A DNA stretch of 64,000 bases from Gnetum montanum. Taxonomy: Eukaryota; Streptophyta; Gnetopsida; Gnetales; Gnetaceae. This document shows, piece after piece, positions 11,722 to 23,313 of the stretch. Below the pieces are notes generated by a model, which searched no databases, had not been told where the DNA came from, and saw nothing but the letters and a program-made list of their open reading frames with translations. Positions within the stretch are counted from its first letter, which is position 1, and each line of letters begins with the position of its first letter. The translations under genes were made by a program, and so were the position numbers. The DNA lies in contig MNCI01020127.1 in NCBI GenBank assembly GCA_015680685.1, positions 843,347 through 907,346 of the forward strand, read 5' to 3'.

Positions 11722-11834
11722 GCGATATCGCATATGCGATATCATGGGGGATGACGCGATATCGCGTACGCGATATCGCATGGGATGTGATATCGCAATA
11801 TCGCAGCAGCCACGATATCATGTACATGATATCG
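11722..11834. repeat. cluster of perfect palindromes built on GATATC, in U3
   Basis: Three perfect palindromes are visible: 20 bp at 11724-11743 (half GATATCGCAT), 24 bp at 11756-11779 (half GCGATATCGCGT) and 22 bp at 11813-11834 (half CGATATCATGT). Each arm itself contains the palindrome GATATC, often GCGATATCGC. They lie immediately upstream of the TATA box in the sense of the element. The left LTR has only one decayed unit. Confidence 0.9.
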
Positions 11835-11860
11835 CGGCTCATGCGAATCGTGTCTCATCA

Positions 11861-11865
11861 CTTTC
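11861..11865. repeat. target-site duplication, right copy (CTTTC)
   Basis: CTTTC directly follows the right LTR of element B and matches 4442-4446. Confidence 0.8.
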
Positions 11866-12405
11866 GAATGGACCAGGGAATGCAAACTAGCTTTCTAAAC
11901 TTTAAAACAAAAGCTCATAGAAACACCCATTCTACAAGCTCCTGACCGGTCTAGATCATTCCACATAATGACTGACATGTCTAACTATGATTTAAGAGTC
12001 ATAGTTACATAATTAGATGGCCAAAAATGTCCTTATTTCATTCACTGTGCAAGTAGGAGTATTGCTGGAACACAACTTAACTACACCACAACAAAGAAAG
12101 AATTAATGGCTACAGTGTTTGCACTAGAAAAATTTAGGTACTATGTCTTGGGCTATAAGGTATTCATGCACACGGATCATAGTGCAATAAGGTTCCTAAT
12201 GAATAAACCAACAGTGAGCCCTCACATCATACGATGGCTCGTAATCTTACAAGAGTTCAATCTTACAATGATTGATTGTAAAGGCACCGAGAACATAGTT
12301 GCTGATCATTTATCTCAATTGCGATGGGACAACAAAGAGGATGAATATCCACTCTTTGATCATTTCTTTGATGAACTCCTCTTTGCAGATGTAGTAACTA
12401 ATTAA
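11866..12405 (+). pseudogene. RNase H region of element A
   Basis: Continues the frame cut at 4446. The segment at 12040-12120 reads as the RNase H core (A-G-T-Q-L-N-Y-T-T-T-K-K-E), followed by KFRYYVLGYKVFMHTDHSA and the A-D-H-L-S-Q-L end motif near 12300-12322. 12106-12405 is open. A stop at about 12015 and loss of the usual D-A-S motif context (M-T-D-M-S-N here) show decay. It would remove RNA from the RNA-DNA hybrid during reverse transcription. Confidence 0.82.
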
Positions 12406-13772
12406 TTGACCACAAAGACAAACTGGTATAATAGTATTCTCATCTATCTCCTTATACAACAAACACCACAAGGGTTAGATATTAAAAAGAAACAACAGTT
12501 TCTCGCCAAGCCAAGTATTTTATGGAGATCAATGAGAAACTTTATAAAGTATGTCCCAATGGCTTGGTCCGATCGTGTGTTCCTGAGGTGGATCAATTAC
12601 AAGTTCTCCAAGATGCTCATGAGGGTCCTTGTGGGGGTCATTACGCTAAGAGACAAACAAACATTAAAATATTACTTGCAAGATATTATTGGCCTACATT
12701 GTTCCAAGACGTCCATCATTTTGTCCAATCTTTTGAGCAATATCAATGTGATGGGGGAATGACTACTAAAATGGAGGGTCCACAACAATGGATTCAACCT
12801 TTAGAACCCTTTGATATTTGGGGAATTGATTTTATGGGGCCTATTACACCAATGTCTAATGGAAAAGCCTACATTGTTGTTTCCATTGACTACTTCACAA
12901 AATGGGCAGAAGCATCTACCATTAAGGATTGTACATCATTTATAGTTGCATGATTTTTTCAACAAAAATTTGTAAACAGGTTTGGCATGCCATGTGCACT
13001 TATTTCAGATAATGGTACACACTTCATAGGTGTGACTTTTCGAAAATTAATGCAATGCTTAGGGGTTGAGCACAAATTGACTACACCATACCACCCTCAA
13101 GCAAATGGTCAAGTCAAGGTCACCAATAGGGAGATTACAAAGATATTGATAAGAACTATCAGCAAGTATAGAAGAGATTGGAGCACCAAACTGAATGATG
13201 CTCTTTGGGCATACTTCTCCACATGGAAACTCCCTATAGGCTACTCTCCCTATGAGTTAGTGTACAATAAACTTCCAACACTCCCTATTCAAGCAAAACT
13301 TCGTACACTATCCACAACATGTGATGTCAACCTTGACCTTGATCTAGCATAAAAAGAACCACTATTGAACCTTAACTTGCTAGATGAGAATCAACTAGTC
13401 GCCCTGTCATCTAACAAATTGCACAAGGCTTTTAATAAACAATGTCATGACCTAAGGATTAGGAAATTTAAATATCAACTAGGAGATAAGGTTCTCTACT
13501 AGAATCCCACACATGTGGCACAACGAACTAACTTTCAAACACTGTGGGAAGGACCTTATATCATTCATGAAACTTTTCCTTCAGGATCCATGATGATTTA
13601 CAAACATGAGAGCCCGAACAAGAAACTATTGGTCAACATCCAACAAACCAAACCTTTCCATGAGCCTAGGACAACTAGTACCAATGCTACCTCTGTTGGT
13701 GAACAACCTTACTCCCTATTTTGGATTGCCTCCTACCACCTCAGTCATGGGGGAGACAGCCACCAATGCTAA
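12406..13772 (+). pseudogene. integrase of element A, catalytic Glu replaced by Lys
   Basis: Zinc-binding region at about 12610-12760 (H-E-G-P-C-G-G-H present; the following C-x2-C has lost its first Cys). Catalytic core: W-G-I-D-F-M-G-P (about 12820-12843) and S-D-N-G-T-H-F (about 13002-13022) keep both Asp residues. In the D-35-E position the frame reads G-Q-V-K-V, with Lys at 13116-13118. The C-terminal SH3-like part (WEGPYIIHETFPSGS) is at about 13545-13590. Stops occur near 12952, 13350 and 13500. The end S-H-G-G-D-S-H-Q-C at 13745-13771 marks the end of pol. Confidence 0.85.
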
Positions 13773-15657
13773 CCATTCAAAGCCCTCAGTTCCTTTTGTA
13801 TTTTGTTTTTACACATTTTTTATTTTACACATTTTTTCATATTTAGTTATTTTTTGTTTTATGCCATCATTACCATTTTTACTATTTCTTTGTTTGACTT
13901 AATTTCATTCGTCATATAATAAGTGCTCATGATGGTGGATTGTACTATAATAATGTTGATTGCTAATGTTTGGTTTTTACCTTTGATTTTCAATGTTGAT
14001 ATTAAGATATGGTTCTTTTGATAAAACAGGCAATGATTCCACATCGTCCATTCATCCATTCAAATTTGTGGTCTCCCTTGGTTTTGGAACTATACTGTCC
14101 CTTTTTCTAAATAAACTTATTAATGAATTGGTGCCTTGGTATTCTTCAAACTAAGGAAGGACTCAATGGTTGAAAAGGGTGTGACTTCAAGGGGATTCGA
14201 TGCACATGTGCTGGCTATTCTCTTGGGTACTTGGATTCTTTTCATGGGTTTTCTACCATTTTTCCATTGATCAAATATCAGGAAGCTGGGTGAATAAAAA
14301 TAAGTCTTTGCGTGGTGTGGTTCTCATGCGAAAAAAAAACAAAAAAAAACTAGTGAGAATTAAAAGCACACCCCTTAGACATAATATCGAAATATGGGCT
14401 ACAAGCACTAGTTATGGCACTAGAAATACATGTTACCCATGCCTGAAGGTTCCCTATAACTAAGGCCTTTTCTCACTTCCTGCTTCTCTATCTTTCTCTC
14501 CTTGGGTTGGTGGTGACTCTTTGGGGAAGCATTCTTGTTGCTTTAAGAGGATGGATTAGTCAAGTGTATTGATGCAAGGTCACTGAATGTGGATGGTTTG
14601 AGTCTAGCTTTAAAATGAGTTTTACTCAATCACCTTAACCATAAAATACACAAGGGACTTTACACAATCCTGCTCTTGGGATTCCATTCCATTTTCTACT
14701 CTCAATCTTTCTTCCCATTTCCCACCTCATTGTCGATTTTATGATTAGTCTATATTTTCGTTGATACATTGTTTGTCCTTGGTAAATTCTCATGGGTAAT
14801 TCTTTAACCATTGTTTCCATATGTCATCCCTAGAGCCTATGGACTCTTTGGTTTGGGGGTTTGTCAGGGCATAAAAGGCATGAGCCTACTTTGGGGAGGA
14901 TCCACTGACATTCCTTTATGATGCAACTATTAAATTCTTCTCCTTAAACATTTCTCGCAATCAACAATTTCTCATTTCATCCCCATCTATGACATCCATT
15001 TTATTGGCATCGCTGTTGTTATTTTTCCCATTTTTCTTATTCCCTATACTTTTCCACCCTATTGCTACTAGAGTTTCACTCTTAGTCGTGGGGGCCCTTT
15101 CACAAATTTTTCCATTCTACTACTTGTATCACCCCTACACCTTGGGTAGTTATCAGTGATAAATCTCTAACCCAGTTTCTGCCATAACCACAACTCAGCT
15201 AATGCGCTTTATATCGAGGCAAGGTACCAATTGCATTGTGGCTTACCTATCCTTGCTCATTCGTGACTGTGTTGTGTGTGCAGATGAAGATTACACAAAT
15301 AATAGACTAGGATAGGATGAAGCACTCGAGAAGGACTAGAGCTAGAGTGTTTACACCAGGAACAAGTTTGGTCGCATGGCTATGGATAAATAACGGAAGG
15401 CGTAATCGTGATGTCAACAACAACATGCCTCATTTTCTTTTCTCTCTCTTCAAGCTATCGGATGAGGGTCTGGATGTCATCTATGTATAGTGTTCACCAC
15501 AAATGGCATGAACACCAATGTTGTAATATGTTTGTCGATCCATTCACTGGGCACTTTGAGTCTGTTATTCCCTGTCACTGTTAGTTCTCATTCGGTCAAT
15601 AATCCCATACCTTCCCAATATTTTGTAAGGAACTCAATGATGAATTTTCATTTAGTC
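13773..15657 (+). other. 3' non-coding region of element A
   Basis: No supported ORF. It matches the 3' region of element B in inverse orientation. It contains a block with ACTAGAAATACATGTTACCC (about 14418-14437) that recurs three times in element C, and an internal CTTAGTCGTGGGGG motif at 15081-15094 resembling the terminal purine tract. Confidence 0.75.
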
Positions 15658-15666
15658 ATGGGGGTA
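15658..15666 (+). other. polypurine tract of element A
   Basis: ATGGGGGTA, preceded by TTTAGTC, lies immediately before the LTR start TGATGAG. It has the same position and sequence as in element B. Confidence 0.75.
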
Positions 15667-16494
15667 TGATGAGCCATGATATCGGGTATCCAATATCACA
15701 TTTGCGATATCGAGGCCTTCCAAGAGATATCGAACATCTGATATTGTAGCCTGTCTTGTCACCTATAAATAAGAGTGGGTGCACTTGGTTTGAGTAGTTT
15801 GTTAATTAGTCTTAACCCCTTACCTGAACTCTTGCCTTTTCTCCCTCTCAAAGTTAGAATTATTTCTGTGTGTCCACAGTAGGAGTCATAAAGTGAACAG
15901 ATCCTCATTTGAGCATTGTGTACCTGGGCACACCTTGTGTATGGCAATAAAGATGAACTTTGTGATAAACCTTGTAGCATCCAGAATAGATTAATTAATG
16001 TTGATTGTAGTTATTTAATGCTTTTCTTAGTTAATTAATGTTCTCTCTCTCACCTTATAACTCTCATAATTAAGCACACTCAATACGATTACTTCAAGCA
16101 TGTGTGTAATGCTTGGTAACCCAATAGCGATTAGTGTTTGGTAATCCTAGTAGTGTTGCACTGGTTCAGGATGTGTATAGCAAGTGAGAACGGATGCTAG
16201 TGTTAGGATTAGTTAAAGCATAGTTGAGTAGTTAAATTAATTACTTACTTAGTTATCTCTCTCCTCCCTTTGTAGCACTAGGCCATAAAACATAAAAATA
16301 TATAAAAATCATATACCTCAAGTTTACTTAACCATACAATCATGCTATACAAGTAAGCTTGGAAAGACAACAATTGACTAACCCATCCTTGTTCCACAAA
16401 AGCGCATAAGCACTTAGTCCTTGGAATTCGACCGGATCGTGTGTGGATGCTCATATTTGTATGGTTGAACATAGGGATACCTCATCACTCATCA
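15667..16494 (+). repeat. 3' LTR of element A
   Basis: Begins TGATGAGCCATGATATC and ends CTCATCACTCATCA. It is recognisably homologous, in opposite orientation, to the LTRs of element B, including the TATA box (15762-15771), a U3 region with several GATATC units (15680-15745) and the terminal GGATACCTCATCACTCATCA matching B's GGTACCTCGCCACTCATCA. Length is 828 bp. The left partner lies outside the window. Confidence 0.88.
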
Positions 16495-16984
16495 ATCTTT
16501 GAGGTGGGATTTGAGTTAATGACCAAAAGAACAATTGATTAGTGCTTAGGTTATAAAGAAAATTTGGTCCAATAACTAATCTCGTGATTTGTTCAAATAA
16601 GATTACATGTACAAAATTAATTTTTAAGTATCATGACATCATAAAATATTAAATTCATCTTATTTACCCTAATTTCCTAATCTTTCATACCTTGAAAAAA
16701 TTTCTACTCCAATGTCTATTGGCTAACATGCTCCTATAAATTTTTTACAAACTCTAGTAGTAGACAAGTTAGGATTTATATCCTAGGGACTAATGTCTAC
16801 TATTATATACTTATTTTTGTCCCTCCAATACTTTTTGAGGCTAAGATATTATTATTAGTATTTTGATATCTATTTTTATTTTGTTCCTTAAGTCTTTTGG
16901 ATTTTATTTATGGATGCCTAATATCTTACCTTTTTGTTCATTTTATGTTATCATTAATTTAATTAAAACTTGAAAACTAAAAAC
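16495..16984. other. no recognisable feature between elements A and C
   Basis: AT-rich sequence with no ORF and no match to other parts of the window that I can see. It may be the protease-RT spacer of element C into which A inserted, but the left side of A is not in the window to test this. Confidence 0.5.
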
Positions 16985-19600
16985 TAGAGATTGAAAATTT
17001 TTATTACATCCAAGAAATTTTAAAGGATTTGTTGGATGATATTAAAGTTTCAATAGATGAGGGATAAGTCCACTCATCATTGTACTAATGAAAGGAGACA
17101 AATAGAGCATTTACATAGATTTCTAACTATTGCACGTGGCAACATTTAAGGACTATCCACTGCCATTTGTAGATGGGATGTTAGACACGATTGCTAAGCA
17201 TAATTATTACAACTTCCTAGATCAATATAGTGGCTAGAATTGGGTCTAAATCGCCCAAGAATACCAAGAAAAAACAACATTTACAAGTCCTTGAATGACA
17301 CTTGTGTATAACAAAATGTTATTTTATCTTTGCCAAAAAATTTCTAATGCATTATTTTCAACATCTTTCCCCAACAAATTGTCAATGGTGTGGAAGTATT
17401 CATGAATGAATTTTCCACATATGACTCCAATTTTGAGTAAACATTAGACCATTTGGAGTAAGTTCTGAAATGATGTGTACATACTAATTTAAAAATCAAT
17501 TGACAAAAGAGCCACATAATGGTCTAAAAATACATAGTTCTTGGACATCGACTATTATAAAAAGGAATAGAAATAAATCTTGAAAAGATCAAAATGATCC
17601 AAAAAATTACACAAAGGCCACAAACTATTAAAGATGTTAGATCATTTCTTGGACATACAGGTTACTATAGGAGGTTCATTGAAAACATCTCAAAAAGTAA
17701 AAACCACTAGTGGAGTTGATAAAGAAAGATGCATCATTTAAATGGAATAATGAATGTGATTACCCATTCGAACTTCTGAAGTAAAACTTGTAAAACGTCT
17801 AACTCTACAAGCACCTAACTAGTCTAGGCCATTTTACATCATGACAGATGCATCAAATTTTGTTTTGGAAGTAGTGCTTATGTAATAGTATGATAAAAAA
17901 CATCCATACTATATCTATTACACAAGCAAAAGTATTACAAGTGCACAATTGAACTACATCACAATAAAGAAGAAGCTAATGGTCATGTTGCATACCTTAA
18001 AGAAATTCAAGCACTATGTGCTTGGATACCTAATCTTTGTGCATATTGATCATACTTCAATACACTTTCTTATGTACAAACTAGTGGTTAGCCTTTGTAT
18101 CATATGATGGCTAGTGTTATTATAGGAGTTTGACATTAATATGATAGACAAATAGGAAATCAAGAATGTTGTGGCTGATCATTTATCTTGATTACAATAG
18201 GATACTAAGATTGATGAAGTGCCTCTTTCTAATTAGATTTCTAATAAATTACTCTTTTCAAAGGAAAAAATTGCAATAATTGAAATAGCCAAACCATGGT
18301 ATGTAAACTTCCTCTTACATCTACTCACATAGGAGGTCCCTTCTAAATGGAACAAGAAGAAAAAGCAATAATTCTTCTACTAAGTTAAGCACTACATAAA
18401 GATAGATGGTAATCTATATAAAATCTATGTGAACAATGTCTAAAATTCTTTAAGATGTTCATAAAGGGCCTTGTAGAGGGCACTATGTAAGGGGAAGAAC
18501 AACCATTAAAATCCTCATGATAGGTTACTTTTGGCTAATAATTTTTAAGGATGCACATCACTTTTCTAGCTCTCATTAACACTATCAATCAAATGCTAAA
18601 ATGACTACTAGACTAGAGTGTTTGCAACCATGGATTCAACCATTGGAGTCCTTTGTTCTATGGATAATTAATTTCATGGGTATCATCACACCCATATCTA
18701 ATGGGAAACACTACATCATTGTTGCAATGGACTATTGTATAAAGTAAGTAGAAGTTGCATTTTTAATAGATTACATATCAACAACTGTGACATGATTCTT
18801 TAAACAATAGGTGGTAAATAGGTTTTGAATGCCTAGAGCACTATTTCTAATAATGGAACCCATTTTATAGGTACTACTTTCAAGAAGTTGATGAGATGCT
18901 TAAGAGTGGAACATAAATTAACAACACCTATCATCCCGAAGCCAATGGTCAAGCAAAAGTAATGAATCAAGAGATAACATGAATTCTAACTAGAACAATT
19001 AGTAAAATATTAGAGTGATTAGAGTACAAAATTTAATGATGTGCTATGGACCTATCACTGTACTTGAAAACTCCCTATATGCTACTCTGAATATGAGTTA
19101 GTGTATGGAAAACAACCCAAACTTCTCATCCAAATAGAGCTATGTATACTTATCACTACTTGCGAACTTAACCTTGACATTAGCCTAGCACAAAAAGAAT
19201 GATTAATGAACCTCAATGTGGTAGATGAAAATAGGACAGTAGCCCTTATGATGAATGAAGTGCTCAAAGATTATACCAAACAATACCATGCAACTTAGAT
19301 AAGACATGTAAAATTCCAAACTAGAGATAAGGTCATCTACTAGAATTCCACTAATGTATATCAATATACAAAATTTTAAACATTGTGGAAAAGACCTTAT
19401 ATTATACACTCTACCTTCAAATCCAATGCCATGGAAATTTACCATCCTGATTACCTTGACAAGATAATTTTGGTCAATACATAATCAATCAAATCATTTA
19501 AGAGTTTTCAAGTAGCCATACACTCTAATAACACTTCTATCGATGGTCAAGCCCATTCTATATTTCATCTCTCCATCCTCAAACTTAGTTGTGGGAGAGA
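16985..19600 (+). pseudogene. pol (RT-RNase H-integrase) of Athila-like element C, heavily decayed
   Basis: Frame-shifted traces run in order. RT palm is at 17130-17230 (A-T-F-K-D-Y-P-L-P-F, then F-L-D-Q-Y-S-G). The RT connection is at 17640-17700 (V-R-S-F-L-G-H-T-G-Y-Y). RNase H is at 17930-18200, ending V-V-A-D-H-L-S. Integrase is at about 18600-19000 (N-N-G-T-H-F-I-G), and the integrase C-terminus at about 19380-19480. Every motif is interrupted by stops. The second catalytic Asp of integrase is Asn (18849-18851) and, after a one-base shift, the Glu position is Lys. More diverged than A or B, so probably older. Gag and protease are not visible. Confidence 0.82.
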
Positions 19601-20400
19601 CACTAATATGGATTGATATCTTGTAAGGATCACTTTTATACTTTTTTTTTTTTTACAATGTTCTTTTAATTTTTCTTTTCTTATCAATTTTTTTCTTTCG
19701 ATTGTTTTAGAAATTTTTATTTTCTATTTGGATTATTTTATATTTTTCATTTTATGCTTAAATTCTAGTGTTTTTGTTACTAAAGTCGCTACTTTTTGTA
19801 TAGAAGGAAATTAATGTTGTTTGGATTATGCCCTATGTTATCAAGATATTGGATAAATTGTTGTATAAAATAGTGAGATCACACCAACAATCCATACAAT
19901 TTTTACAAATAAGATATTTTCATCATGAACACAATATAGTTCCTTCCATATGAGAACTAAAATAAACTCACAATTGTTATACCTTGAAAAAAGGGGGACA
20001 AACAAAGAGGAAATGAAAAGTATGTGACATCAAGGGAACGTACTACTCCATGTGATTAAATCTTTAATCAAGTTTTAATTTTGATAGAAGCATGTTCTTG
20101 ACTAAGTGTTTCCTTTCTATGTCACTAGAAAGACATATTACCCATGCTTAAATGTAGGCTACTTGTAAGAATCTCAAGGTTTCTTTGACTAGTTTCACCA
20201 TGTGGCTAGAAAGACTTGTTATCCATGCTTGAAGATTCACTGCTAATGGGATTATCAATGACTATGGGACTAGAAATACATGTTACCTATGCTTAAAGAC
20301 ACCTCACTAACCAATGGTCAAGATTTCTTAAAATTAATGTTTAAAGTAATTAATTAATTAAAATAACTACTTCCTTATCTTCTCTTATTCAATGATGGTA
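19601..20400 (+). other. 3' non-coding region of element C with a triplicated motif
   Basis: A degenerate CTTAGTTGTGGGAGA motif at 19584-19598 marks the end of pol as in A and B. The ACTAGAAATACATGTTACC-type block occurs three times (20123-20151, 20204-20234, 20268-20298) against once in element A. No LTR could be recognised after it. Confidence 0.6.
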
Positions 20401-23313
20401 TTTAATATGATTATGATGGGTTTCATAGTTGTTAGTTTAGCATGATGCAATGCGATGTCATTGGAAAAGATATAGACTTGATCTAAAACATAGACAAATG
20501 GATATGATGATCATCTTAACCATAATTAAGACAAGAACCTAATATGGACATGACAAAGTATCTCACATCCCAATCTCTACAGTCCCTTCTTATTCCATGT
20601 CTCACCTTACTACTACATTGGATTATATACCCAATAGTCTTGTTAGGTGTAGTGCAAAATCTTGATGACAATAGTTATGTGGGTGTGGCATATAGACTTG
20701 ATCAACATTTAATCTCCAATGTGTCTACAAACACTTTGTGAGGTGATTATACAATGGCAAAAAGAGATGGAGCAATCTTTTAGCTATGTTATGAATCCTG
20801 GAGTAACAACATATGATCACTTAAGGGCATTAATGCTAAATTTTTGCAAAAATAGACCAATGTAGGAGTAATCCAAGATGACAATGCCTAAAGTGAAGTA
20901 ACCAAAAACTAATGATTGATTGTCTATGTGATTACAGATGTCACCAAAAAGAGATTTGCAAGTAGGTGGTCCATCATAAAGGAGGGAAAAGTACTTGAGA
21001 AGAGGATGAGGATAAGGACAAGAGTAACCACAATAACAACCTAAGGTCACACATGAAACTAGGTCTTTCAAAGAAGAGCCAGAGGTGGAATATGCTTGCT
21101 ATTTTTCACTACAACAACCAGACAATCTAGTAAGGGTGAAGTGTTTAGGACTAGGTCAAGCTTAGAGGTCACATTTACTAAGGATTTCTTTAATAGAATT
21201 AGGACCAAAGAAATTTAGAGCATTTTTTTGTAGGAGTCTAATATTAGACAATTTCTTGAGAATACTACCCAAAAGGTCTAGAAGCAGTTTCAAAAATCAT
21301 CATTTTAGCTGAGCATTTCTACCATTACAGCTTATTACCTTAGTGAAACTTACCCATTTTGGAACAATCACCAAGGAGATGCTACAATTAAAATTAAGAA
21401 CATTACAGTCTTTTACTTAGTGGAGGCCATTTTGGAGGATTTAGGGCTACCAAATGTGGGGGCCAAGCTTGTAAAGATGTTCATATAATTCAATGTTAAA
21501 AGTAAAGAGTAAACCTAGAGGTATTGCAGAGTTAATTGTAAGGAGTACGATGTAATCACTGAGGTAGAAAGAATCTACGTTAAGATTATGACATGCCATA
21601 TAAATTCCATGACATGTTGAAGCAAATTCATGTCCTTCTCTACTAGGACTTATATCATGCTTTGTGGAAAGTTTTCCATTAACCTATTATAACTCATCTT
21701 CTTAAAGATAGAGAAGAGATCCAAAGAACATGAAAAGAATATAAAAACACTACCCTTCCCATGCTTGATCAGAAAACTTTGTAAAAGGGGAAAAATAGCC
21801 CAAGACTCCAATGAAATTCTTAGAAAGGCCACAATAGCATTGTGACAAGAAATGATAGAGGAGAAGCTATCTCTATAGTTTTAGAAAGAAGAAACGCCAC
21901 CTATGCCAATGAAGGATATTGTTGGTGCCAAAGACAAACTCAAATAACTAAGCGAGTAATAATAAGTACTTAGGAATGATTGAATAAACTACTACCCTTC
22001 CATAAGTCATTTAAATGATATCATCATAATTATTAGTTGGCATCAATATAAATTGTCTAACTTGTTCTTAGCGAGGAGAAGCTAGTCCACTATTCAAGTA
22101 AACTTTGCTACTAAGGGAGTTGTAGTATCATTTCCTTCTAAATAGATGCCCAAAATTTCAAGAAATGTTGCAATTTGTTTAGTGATGTTGGAAGAAGATG
22201 AAGGCATGATCATTTTTATCATGTCACATAAAGAGTAGAAAACTTACAAAAATTTCCATTAGACATTTTTAGAGGAGATAAGGATACCTTATCCTTATTT
22301 AATATCATGAAACAAAGCTACCATACTCAAAGGACATATATCCAACAATATATTTTCATTAAACATAAGAAAAACATAAAGGCACCTTACCCTTCTTTAT
22401 TAATAATGAAAAAAAAGCTATTATACTCTAAAAATATATAGCCAACAAGATACTTTCATTGAAAATAAGCAAAACATAATAATGTGTTGGATCAACGTAC
22501 TCATCGGAATTAAACTTATGACTTGTAAACTACAAGTCATGTGCTTTAACATACTAAGCAATGCCTTATTACATTAAGAGTTATGTAGATCACATCAAGT
22601 ATACTATTAGAAAGATCAATGCACTTTATGTGCTTTTAAATTTCAAGTACAATGAAGGAAACTATTATGCAATATCTGGCGTCTTCAACCTAGATAAAGT
22701 TACTCTACTTTAAACAATACCTAGAAAAATATTACATTAAACATGTTTTATTTCAAACATAAAACTACATAGAGTTTTATTAGAATATGCATACTAACAT
22801 AATCATTAAAAGCTTATCTTAAGTCCAACTAATATAAATTTCATTAATTACTTGAACCTTAAACTCATACAAGTCTTCAACCAAAGATAATGCATAATCT
22901 TATTTGAAGAAAAAAAACTTTGAAGAAAGTCTATGTTAAGTAGTAGGAAAAGAAGTAAAGGGCATGGTGTTGGAACCAAAAATAATTCGACTATAAATAA
23001 TGCCTATGTGATTTGAACTAACAAATATTTGTCAAAGAATAAGCTAACCACTTATGTTATATTGGTATTTATGGTGTTGGAACCCCAAAATAATTGTAAT
23101 ATAGGTACACTCAAAGATATATAGTCAAATTAGAACTATATAACTCATCATCACCCACTAGAATTGAACCCATGACTTGGAAGTTTTAAATTAATAGTCT
23201 TAAATAGTGATGTTGTTAATATGCCTTTTAAAGTATCCAAAATATGTGTATGAAATAAGGAGAATTTGGAGGAGGACTATTACAATCAAACAATGGAAAT
23301 TCATTAATCATGA
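20401..23313. other. no recognisable gene; decayed intergenic DNA
   Basis: Short ORFs (60-84 codons) on both strands have no motif I recognise. The region may hold remains of an unrecognised element. The only structures seen are the tandem duplication at 22280-22478 and a short repeated phrase GTGTTGGAACC at about 22968 and 23073. Confidence 0.5.
22280..22478. repeat. two-copy tandem duplication, about 99 bp unit
   Basis: Copy 1 (22280-22378) and copy 2 (22379-22478) share the frame AAGGNACCTTA...CAACA/CAAGATAN TTTCATT...AAAACATAA. Divergence is clear, roughly one difference in five, so it is old. Confidence 0.7.

Larger units (their letters stand above)
4447..11860 (-). mobile_element. non-autonomous Athila-like element B (LTR-gag-PR-LTR), nested antisense in A
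   Basis: Two direct LTRs (4447-5459 and 10798-11860) end in TGATGA/TCATCA-type termini and are flanked by CTTTC duplications. On the - strand the order is 5' LTR (right), PBS, gag, protease, a deletion junction at about 7440-7517, 3' non-coding DNA, purine tract and 3' LTR (left). Compared with element A, everything from just after protease through integrase is missing, while both flanks of the gap are homologous to A. Any transposition would have needed pol functions from a relative. All ORFs are broken. The size (7.4 kb) and structure resemble gag-retaining derivatives (TR-GAG type) described in plants. Confidence 0.88.
10798..11860 (-). repeat. 5' LTR of element B (right copy)
   Basis: Begins TGATGAGTGGCGAGG and ends GTGTCTCATCA on the + strand. 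It is homologous to 4447-5459 along its length, apart from an anomalous N-flanked block at 10839-10923 that replaces about 110 bp present in the left LTR, and an expanded palindrome cluster at 11722-11834. The U3 (promoter) end is on the right. Confidence 0.9.
1..16494 (+). mobile_element. Athila-like Ty3 LTR retrotransposon A, decayed, interrupted
   Basis: Order seen: 5' leader, gag (from 108), protease, RT (to 4446), then after a 7.4-kb nested insertion RNase H, integrase, about 1.9 kb of non-coding DNA, a purine tract and a 3' LTR. The leader at 1-107 matches the leader of element B between its PBS and gag start, so the PBS and 5' LTR of A lie just left of the window. The RT core reads F-M-D-D-F-S with Y-G shortly after, and the RNase H end reads A-D-H-L-S, both typical of Athila-lineage Ty3 elements. 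Every ORF carries stops or frameshifts, so the element is dead. No envelope-like ORF is visible after integrase. Confidence 0.88.

Noticed and set aside
11636-11945. Overlapping ORFs of 67-78 codons on both strands in the LTR
   Set aside because: They are by-products of the GATATC palindromes, which read open on both strands. No coding evidence.
13773-15657. Envelope-like ORF expected in some Athila elements
   Set aside because: No long frame, signal peptide or membrane segment is visible. The region is non-coding in both A and B.
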